Shown in pieces: positions 7,899 to 16,408 of a stretch of 38,375 nucleotides of DNA. How positions within the stretch are numbered: position 1 is the first letter of the stretch; each line of letters begins with the position of its first letter. Position numbers and translations under genes: made by a program. Origin of the DNA: Sphingomonas montana (GTDB lineage: Bacteria > Pseudomonadota > Alphaproteobacteria > Sphingomonadales > Sphingomonadaceae); assembly GCF_001956315.1 (NCBI RefSeq), contig NZ_MOLY01000016.1, positions 1 through 38,375 on the forward strand, given 5' to 3'. The notes beneath the pieces were generated by a model. It was not told where the DNA came from. It ran no database searches and saw only the letters and a program-made list of their open reading frames with translations.

Positions 7899-9554
7899 TC
7901 AGGTATCGAAGCCGAAGCGCTCTATCCAGGGGGCGAGGATCGGCAGCGCGGGGGCGAGCGGATCGGCATAGCGCCGCCATTGGCCGCGTCCGTCGAACAG
8001 GCCGCGGCGGACCTGTCCGGCGCTGGCGGTGCGGACGCCACGGGCCTGCGCCGTTCGGTCGAAGCGCAGGAAGGCGTCGGTCCATTCCAGCCCGACGAAA
8101 TCCGCGACCGCGCGGACCGTCGCCTCGAAATCGGTGACCAGCCGGTCGTAGCGGACCTCGTGGCAGGCGAGCGGCAGCCGTTCGCGACAGAGTTCGGTCA
8201 GCGTCATGAGCGCGTCGTAATGGCGGGCGGTCTCCTCCAGCTCGCTGAAGGCCCAGGCCGCGGTGCTGGGCGTGAAGTTGATCCGGAAACAGCTGAGCAC
8301 CACGTCGCGCGGGTCGCGCCGCATGACGAGGATGCGGGCGGTGGGAAACAGGCGGGCGATCAGCGGCAGCTTGATGCCGTTGAACGGGTTCATGTCGACG
8401 AAGGTCCGGCCATCGACATCGCCGGCAAGTGCCGCGACGCGGCGCCAGTAGGCGGCGCGCAAGGCAGCCAGCCGATCGGCATCGATGGCATCGAGCGCCG
8501 GCATCGTACCGTCGTTGGCGATCAGCACGCCGTCCGCGTCGGCCAGCGTGTCGCGTTCCTCCAACGCCACCACGCCGGGCGCGCTGGCCAGCACGTTTTC
8601 GACAAGCGTCGTCCCGGAGCGCGGATAGCCGAGCAGGAAGACATGCGTCGCCGCGGCACCGGGGACCGGCGGCGGTGGGGGGGGCGGTGCCATGGGGGGC
8701 GAAGCGCGGACCTGATCGGCGATGGCGCGGATGAACATGCGATGCGAGGGGCGACCGTCCGCAGGCGCGAGATCGGTGCGATGCAGGTCGCGAAACGCCT
8801 GCTGCGCGCGGGTCCAGGTGGCGAACGCGTCGGCCGTGCGGTCCTGCCGGTCGAGCGCATCGCCGAGCAGCGTGAGCGCGCGGATGCGATCCTCGCCCTT
8901 GACGCCCTTTCCGCTGCGGTCGAGCAGCGCGATCAGCCGCTGCTGTGCCGCCGCGCCGTCGCGTGCCTCGATCTCGATCGTCGCCAGCGCGCAGACCGCA
9001 GTGGGCTCGGCCGGGTCGAGCGCGAGCGCGGCCAGGGCCATGCGCCGGCCGGCGATCGGATCGCCGTCCTTTGCCGCGAGATCGGCCAGCTTGGCCATGG
9101 CGGGCGCGAGCGCCGGATCGAGCGACAGCGCGCGTTCGTAGCTGGCGCGCGCCGCGGCCCAGTTGCGCAGCGCATCGTGGATGTAGCCGCGTTCCAGCCA
9201 GAACGGCGCATGATGCGGCACGGTGGCGATCGACCGGTCGATGATGACCAGCGCATCGTCGGCCCGGCCTTCCTTGCGCAGGACCGCGGCGATCGCGGCG
9301 AGCACGAGCGGATCGCCGGGCACGAGCGCCAGCGCGCGCTGGAGGAGCTGGTGCGCGCCGGCATAGTCGCCGGCTTCCTCCCGCCGCCAGGCCGCGAGGT
9401 TGAGCAGCATCGGATCGCCGGCACCACCCGCCAGCGCGGTTTCGGCGAGCCGTGCCGCAGTCTCGATCGCGCCGGATGCGAGCGCCCGGTCGATCCGCGC
9501 GCGCAGGGTGGCCGCGGCGGGGGCGGGGCGTTTCGGCACTGGCTTCTGACGCAT
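7899..9554 (-). CDS. TPR repeat sulfotransferase family protein
   Basis: This 551-residue protein has an N-terminal half of tetratricopeptide-like helices (about residues 20-260; ALxLxP spacing, e.g. ALALVPGDPLVLAAIA, ALSLDPALAPAMAKLA), a proline run at about 290-297, then a sulfotransferase domain. The PAPS-binding P-loop is canonical at 310-317 (YPRSGTTL) and a 3'-phosphate motif is at 413-421 (RDPRDVVLS). TPRs probably bind a protein or peptide partner, so the acceptor may be a protein; this is inference. Start: ATG at 9554 has AGGGGG at good spacing; ATGs at 9572 and 9632 are possible. It faces away from a small exported protein gene and converges on the TonB-dependent receptor, with which this protein family seems to keep company in this locus. 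Confidence 0.88.
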   Translation of the reverse strand: MRQKPVPKRPAPAAATLRARIDRALASGAIETAARLAETALAGGAGDPMLLNLAAWRREEAGDYAGAHQLLQRALALVPGDPLVLAAIAAVLRKEGRADDALVIIDRSIATVPHHAPFWLERGYIHDALRNWAAARASYERALSLDPALAPAMAKLADLAAKDGDPIAGRRMALAALALDPAEPTAVCALATIEIEARDGAAAQQRLIALLDRSGKGVKGEDRIRALTLLGDALDRQDRTADAFATWTRAQQAFRDLHRTDLAPADGRPSHRMFIRAIADQVRASPPMAPPPPPPPVPGAAATHVFLLGYPRSGTTLVENVLASAPGVVALEERDTLADADGVLIANDGTMPALDAIDADRLAALRAAYWRRVAALAGDVDGRTFVDMNPFNGIKLPLIARLFPTARILVMRRDPRDVVLSCFRINFTPSTAAWAFSELEETARHYDALMTLTELCRERLPLACHEVRYDRLVTDFEATVRAVADFVGLEWTDAFLRFDRTAQARGVRTASAGQVRRGLFDGRGQWRRYADPLAPALPILAPWIERFGFDT

Positions 9555-9630
9555 GGCGGCCCCCTGGCGCATGGACTTTCCACGGCCCTTGCTTTGACGT
9601 AGCCTGCACCGGACTTGCAAGGGGGCCGAC

Positions 9631-9897
9631 ATGGCAAGAGCACTGATTGCCGGGACGATGATGCTCTATTGTGCGGCGGGGGCCATCGCGGCACCGCCGG
9701 CCAAGGACGCCATCGAGCGGTCGAGCGACCCGCGCGACAAGATGGTCTGCAAGCGGTTCCTGGAAACCGGATCGCTGGTGAAGGGTCAGCGCGTCTGCAA
9801 GACGAAGGGCGACTGGGAGCGATCCCGCGCCGAAGCGCGCATGCTGGATACCACACGGTCCTGCGGCGCGGCGGGGACCGAGGGGTTGTGCAAATAA
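9631..9897 (+). CDS. Small exported Cys-containing protein
   Basis: This 88-residue protein has a signal peptide (roughly residues 1-20, ending AAGAIAA) and a short basic mature part with four Cys: MVCKRF, QRVCKTKG, RSCGAA and the penultimate residue (LCK), plus a Cys in the signal itself. The core DKMVCKRFLETGSLVKG is a pattern I associate with small secreted sphingomonad proteins of unknown function (recall, not a search). AAGGGGG stands six bases before the ATG. It lies between a TPR-sulfotransferase and two further modification-type enzymes; it is a conceivable substrate because it has Tyr-free but Asp/Ser/Thr-containing exposed sequence, though nothing proves this. No function is assigned. 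Confidence 0.75.
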   Translation: MARALIAGTMMLYCAAGAIAAPPAKDAIERSSDPRDKMVCKRFLETGSLVKGQRVCKTKGDWERSRAEARMLDTTRSCGAAGTEGLCK

Positions 9898-9910
9898 TTT
9901 GACCGGTGGA

Positions 9911-11083
9911 TCAGGCGCCGGCCTGATCGCCGGCGACCGGGCCATAGGCACCGATCGCTTCGTACAAGGTGGTCAGGGCGGTCCGTTCGGACGCGTCGAG
10001 TTCCGGCCGCCAGATTTCGAACAGCAGCACGACACGGATCGAGTCGCCGTCGTTCCAGGCCTCATGCTCGATCGAATCGTCGAAGATGAGCATGCGGCCG
10101 GGTTCGACCGTGCGCGTCTGGTTGCCGACGCGCAGCCGGCAGCCGGGCGGCACGATCAGCGGCAGGTGGCAGATCAGCCGTGTGTTGAGCATGCCGTTGT
10201 GCGGCGGGATGTGCGTGCCGGGTTCGAGGACGGAGAACAGCGCCATCGGCGAGCGGCCGGCGATGTGCGGGATCGGCAGCGCGGCAAGGGCGGCCGCCGT
10301 GGCCGGGCAGCGCGCTATGTTGGCGGCGATGGGCGTGCCGTTGTCGAAGAAGTGGAACGCGCTCCAGCGGCGATCGTCCAGCAGGGCGTGCCGCTTGGTC
10401 GGGCGATCGGCCTCCGCCACCACATAGGGGGCGAGCGCGGTGCGATCGGCGAGCAGGCGTTCGGCCTCCGCCCGGATGGCCGGGGCGGCAGCCTCGAGTG
10501 CCGCGACCCAGCCGAACGCCCCCGCGTCGAAGAACGGGCGCGGGGCGAGATGCGGATAGTAGAAGCTCGTGGGCTGCTGGACCATCGCGGGTGCGCGGCC
10601 GGCGAGGATTTCGAGCGCCTCGGCAAAGCGCGGCGCGGTGGTGGCCGGGTCGACGCCGGCGGCGGCGAACGCGTGATCGAGATGCGCCTCGAACGCCCTG
10701 GCTGACGCAGCCACGGTCGCCTCCGCCCGGCGCAGTGCGGCGAGCAGATCGGCGGGCAGCGTGCCGGCCCGCGGGGCCTGTGCCAGGGCCGCCTGGTACC
10801 AGCTGACCGCGACACGCGTGGCGCCGGCCGCGCCGTGCAGGTCGCCGCGCATGATGAGCGCGTAGAGGTTCGTCGGTTCGGCAGCGAGGACGGCATCGAG
10901 CGCGCGGTGCGCCGGCGCGGCATCGCCGAGTGCGGTGCAGGCCTGGGCGAGCAGCAGGCGGAGCTGGTGCGTGCCGCGGCCCGCCGCCTCGATCCGTTCG
11001 AACGCCGTTCGTGCGGTGCGTGCGTCGCCGCGGCGCAGGGCATCGACGCCGGACCGGGCGAGCGCGGTGAAGTCGGCGGTCAT
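9911..11083 (-). CDS. TPR-like plus aspartyl/asparaginyl beta-hydroxylase domain protein
   Basis: This 390-residue protein has TPR-like helices in its first ~130 residues and an AspH-type 2-oxoglutarate oxygenase domain at about 270-365. Compared with the mammalian AspH pattern, the iron ligands are H295 (HIPPHNG) and H340 (DDSIEHEAW), and the 2-oxoglutarate contacts are H306 (CHLPL, eleven residues after the first His) and R350 (ten after the second). All key positions are present, so it is probably an active hydroxylase of Asp/Asn-like or small-molecule substrates in the cytoplasm. It is the downstream gene of a pair with the sulfotransferase-like gene, start and stop overlapping as ATGA. 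A paralogue of the same architecture lies at 12240-13526. Confidence 0.88.
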   Translation of the reverse strand: MTADFTALARSGVDALRRGDARTARTAFERIEAAGRGTHQLRLLLAQACTALGDAAPAHRALDAVLAAEPTNLYALIMRGDLHGAAGATRVAVSWYQAALAQAPRAGTLPADLLAALRRAEATVAASARAFEAHLDHAFAAAGVDPATTAPRFAEALEILAGRAPAMVQQPTSFYYPHLAPRPFFDAGAFGWVAALEAAAPAIRAEAERLLADRTALAPYVVAEADRPTKRHALLDDRRWSAFHFFDNGTPIAANIARCPATAAALAALPIPHIAGRSPMALFSVLEPGTHIPPHNGMLNTRLICHLPLIVPPGCRLRVGNQTRTVEPGRMLIFDDSIEHEAWNDGDSIRVVLLFEIWRPELDASERTALTTLYEAIGAYGPVAGDQAGA

Positions 11084-12174
11084 GGCAGGGCTCCGGCGAA
11101 CAGGGGGGCGGTGGGTACGAGCGACACGCCCATCGTGCGGGCGACGGCCTCCGCCCAGGTGGCGACCTTTTCGATCTCGTCGGCATGGACCTGCGCGCCG
11201 TCCTGCTGTTCGCGCGTGCGATCGTCGGCGGCAAAGGCGGTGCCGTGCTTGGAATGGCGGGTGAAGGCCGGGCCGGTGACGATGTCGCGCAGGGCGGCGG
11301 CGTCGAGCGGCAGGCCGAACAGGGCGGCCAGGCGGCGCATCGCCCGTTCGGGATCGGCGGTCAGGACTTCGCTGTCGAGCGTCCGGACGCGGGCGAGCCC
11401 GAACTGCGCGACCAGCCGGCCGAACAGCGCCTGCTGCGCCAACCAGCCGATGGCCGCGACCTGAAGATCGCTGTGGCCGAGATGGTCACGCGGCGTGAAG
11501 CCGAGATCGACCAGTCCGTCGTCGAGCAGCCCGAGCAGGAGCGTGCGGACCCAGAGCCGGCCGTCCATCCCCTTGCGCGCGATCGACCCGAGATAGAGCC
11601 GGAGCGGTGCGGAGAGCAGGACGGCGCGCGCGTCCGGCCGCAGCGTAAGGATGGCCGGGATGAGCCCGCCCACGATGTTGGACGGCTTGACCACCACCGC
11701 CTCCCCCGGTCCGAACGGCCGCGCGAGGAGGGTCAGGACGTCGTCCAGCACGGCGGCCATGTCGGGCCCCGGGCTGCCGCGGCGGCGCCAGCCGATGATG
11801 TCCTGCAGGATCGGCGGTTCCTTCAGGCCCATCGCCCAGCCGGGGCGGTCGAAGGCGCGCGCGACGAGGGTCGAGCAGCAGAAGGCGCTGTGGAATATGA
11901 AATGCAGCGGGGCCGGCGGCGGCGCGGCGGCGACTGCGGCACGGCGCGGGACGATGCGCGGTTCCAGGCCGTGCGGGAGATAGTCGTCCGAAAGGAAGGT
12001 CGCGGCGCGGTGCATCGTCCGCGGCACTGGCAGGAAATGCACCATGTCGTCCGTCGGATCATAGCGGTGCGCGAGCCAGGTCGCGTCACGCGCCACGTCG
12101 CGCGGCGCCGCTGAGGGTGCGGATGGGCGCGGCGGCGGCTGGACGGGCCGATCCTTGTCCGGTTGGGCGATCAT
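11080..12174 (-). CDS. Sulfotransferase-like protein, atypical P-loop (paralogue)
   Basis: This 364-residue protein resembles the one at 2473-3450. Its P-loop-like segment is at about 93-106 (IFHSAFCCSTLVAR) against IFHVAHCGSTLLAS in the paralogue. LKEPPIL, VVVKPSNIV and FTRHSKHGTAF also align with LREPLGL, TIVKANVPV and FATYSKNRDVPF. The basic residue of a classical PAPS P-loop is absent, so activity as a sulfotransferase is likely but not certain. The ATG at 12174 begins a Pro-rich lead-in; a GTG at 12216 with TATACC seven bases upstream is an alternative start. Its stop overlaps the start of the AspH-like gene (ATGA), so the two products are probably made together. Confidence 0.72.
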   Translation of the reverse strand: MIAQPDKDRPVQPPPRPSAPSAAPRDVARDATWLAHRYDPTDDMVHFLPVPRTMHRAATFLSDDYLPHGLEPRIVPRRAAVAAAPPPAPLHFIFHSAFCCSTLVARAFDRPGWAMGLKEPPILQDIIGWRRRGSPGPDMAAVLDDVLTLLARPFGPGEAVVVKPSNIVGGLIPAILTLRPDARAVLLSAPLRLYLGSIARKGMDGRLWVRTLLLGLLDDGLVDLGFTPRDHLGHSDLQVAAIGWLAQQALFGRLVAQFGLARVRTLDSEVLTADPERAMRRLAALFGLPLDAAALRDIVTGPAFTRHSKHGTAFAADDRTREQQDGAQVHADEIEKVATWAEAVARTMGVSLVPTAPLFAGALP

Positions 12175-12225
12175 GGCGTCCGGTGTGCGCGACGCGTCCA
12201 CCGTTTGTCTACCCACCGCATCCGG

Positions 12226-12231
12226 TATAGC
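12226..12231 (+). promoter_or_regulatory. -10-like TATAGC in divergent gap
   Basis: TATAGC lies eight bases before the ATG of the AspH-like gene at 12240, with TTGTCT fifteen bases upstream as a possible -35. Read on the other strand the same spot gives TATACC seven bases before the GTG at 12216. No Shine-Dalgarno is seen for 12240, so a leaderless message is possible. Confidence 0.35.
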
Positions 12232-12239
12232 GTGACGCC

Positions 12240-13526
12240 ATGAACGAGACCGATATCCGCAACCGGTTGCTGACGGCCGGACAGGCGCAGCGGACGGGCG
12301 ACCGGCAGGCGGCGGCCGCGATCTACCGGGACATCATCGCCCGCGCGGGCGAGCAGCCGGTCGCGCTGAACGCGCTGGGGATGCAGGCGCTGGGCAGCGG
12401 CGATCCGGTTGCCGCCGCCGCGCTGTTCCGCCGTGCCGCGGCGGCCGATCCGCGATCGCCGGACCTGTGCATCAACCTGGCCACGGCGTTGCGGCGGCAG
12501 GGCGACGATGCGGGGGAGCAGGCGGCGCTGGAGGCGGTGCTGGCGATCGACCAGCGGCATTTCATGGCATTGGTACGGCTGGCCGAGCTGTTCGAGCGGA
12601 CCGGGCAGGAGGCGCGCGCGGCCGAGCGATGGAGCGGGGTGCTGGCCATCGCGGCGCTGATGGACGACCGCAGTCCGGCGGTCGAAACGATGCTGGTCCA
12701 TGCGCGGGCCAAGGTCGTGCGGCAGCAGGCGTCGTTCGCGGATGCGATCGAGGCCGGACTGGGCGCGGCGCGCGAGGCGGTGACGCAGGGCGCGCGCCGG
12801 CGGTTCGATGCCTGTATCGATCATCTGCTGGGGCGGCGGGAAATCCACGCCAACCGGTGCAGCGGGCTGCATTTTCCGTTCCTGCCGGCCGACGAGTTCT
12901 TCGACCGGGACCATTTCCCGTGGATGGCGAAGCTGGAGGCGCAGACGGATGTCATCCGGGCCGAGCTGGTCGCATTGCTGGCCGAGGATGCCGCCGCCAT
13001 CACGCCCTATGTCGCGATGCCGTCCGGCACGCCCGAGAATAAATGGTCGCCGCTCGACAACAGGCTGGCCTGGGGCGCGTTCCACCTGTGGAAGAACGGA
13101 CGGCGCGACGATGCGGCGTGCGCGCGCTGCCCCGCGACGACCGCGATCATCGAGGCGTTGCCGCTGGCCGAATTGCCCGAACGCGCGCCGACGGTCTTCT
13201 TCTCGCTGCTGCAACCCGGCACCCACCTGCCGGCGCATAGCGGGGTCAGCAATGTGCGGGCGATCGTCCACCTGCCACTGATCGTGCCGGCGGGTTGCAC
13301 GTTCCGGGTAGGTGGCGAGACGCGCGACTGGCGCGAGGGGGAGGCCTGGGCGTTCGACGACACGATCGACCATGAAGCGTGGAACCGATCGGACGCGCTG
13401 CGCGCGATCCTGATCTTCGACGTGTGGAACCCGCATATCCGTGCGGAAGAACGGGCGTTGCTGCGCGCGTTCTTCCCGGTTGCGGATGCCCATGGCTACG
13501 ACCTGCGCGCTTCGGTCGGGGACTGA
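12240..13526 (+). CDS. TPR plus aspartyl/asparaginyl beta-hydroxylase domain protein (paralogue)
   Basis: This 428-residue protein starts with TPR-like repeats (about 10-135; e.g. ALNALGMQALGSGDPVAAAALF), then a linker, then an AspH-type domain at about 310-400. Conserved positions are H333 (PAHSG), H344 (VHLPL), H378 (DTIDHEAW) and R388, with the same spacings as its paralogue at 9911-11083 and as mammalian AspH. Expected reaction is 2-oxoglutarate-dependent hydroxylation; the TPRs suggest recognition of a protein or peptide. It is transcribed away from the sulfotransferase-like gene with 65 bp or less between starts and converges with clpB across a hairpin. FHLWKNG and RCPATTAII are shared with the paralogue (FHFFDNG, RCPATAAAL). 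Confidence 0.88.
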   Translation: MNETDIRNRLLTAGQAQRTGDRQAAAAIYRDIIARAGEQPVALNALGMQALGSGDPVAAAALFRRAAAADPRSPDLCINLATALRRQGDDAGEQAALEAVLAIDQRHFMALVRLAELFERTGQEARAAERWSGVLAIAALMDDRSPAVETMLVHARAKVVRQQASFADAIEAGLGAAREAVTQGARRRFDACIDHLLGRREIHANRCSGLHFPFLPADEFFDRDHFPWMAKLEAQTDVIRAELVALLAEDAAAITPYVAMPSGTPENKWSPLDNRLAWGAFHLWKNGRRDDAACARCPATTAIIEALPLAELPERAPTVFFSLLQPGTHLPAHSGVSNVRAIVHLPLIVPAGCTFRVGGETRDWREGEAWAFDDTIDHEAWNRSDALRAILIFDVWNPHIRAEERALLRAFFPVADAHGYDLRASVGD

Positions 13527-13531
13527 TAGGA

Positions 13532-13554
13532 TCCCCCGGCTGCCGACCGGGGGA
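13532..13554. terminator. Hairpin between convergent genes
   Basis: TCCCCCGG pairs with CCGGGGGA around a seven-base loop, five bases after one stop and thirteen before the clpB stop. There is no T tract, so termination in either direction is likely but not certain. Confidence 0.55.
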
Positions 13555-13567
13555 CCCTGTGCCGACG

Positions 13568-16144
<2,577 letters not shown>

Positions 16145-16170
16145 GGTGGCTCCCCTTGGTGTTGGTCGCG

Positions 16171-16198
16171 ATATGGTGTTGCGGTTATGTCACACAAG
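16171..16198 (-). promoter_or_regulatory. RpoH (sigma-32) type promoter of clpB
   Basis: On the minus strand CTTGTG (16198-16193) and CCATAT (16176-16171) are separated by 16 bases, and lie 27 or more bases upstream of the clpB ATG. The same CTTG..-N16-CCA..T arrangement precedes hsp20. Confidence 0.65.
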
Positions 16199-16199
16199 G

Positions 16200-16322
16200 T
16201 TCCCCCCTCCCTTTTAAGAGAGGGGTCGGGGGGTGGGTGCTACCTGTTCGTCGTCGCGACGGTGCATTCGGGGCGCTGTTGCACCCACCCCCAACCCCCT
16301 CCCCTGAAAGGGAGGGGGCTTT
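16200..16322. repeat. Dispersed GC-rich palindromic repeat, paired copies
   Basis: Two inverted units lie about 35 bases apart between clpB and the M16 peptidase. The left unit (CCCCTCCCTTTTAAGAGAGGGG, given here in pieces CCCCTCCC..GAGAGGGG, then GGGGGGTGGGTG) is the reverse complement in outline of the right unit (CACCCACCCCCAACCCC, CTCCCCTGAAAGGGAGGGG). Each unit is itself a hairpin. Related copies are found at 19241, 23926, 25936, 27903 and 28355. Confidence 0.85.
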
Positions 16323-16408
16323 CGGTTGCGCTTTGCAGTATGCGAACCCTTCCCCACCGTTGGTCGGGCGCGCATATGGAGATATCCGTTCCATCCCGAG
16401 GAAACCGC

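Noticed and set aside
7662..9602. Long plus-strand frame across the TPR-sulfotransferase
   Set aside because: Antisense shadow; the minus-strand frame has PRSGTT and RDPRDVVLS motifs in order.
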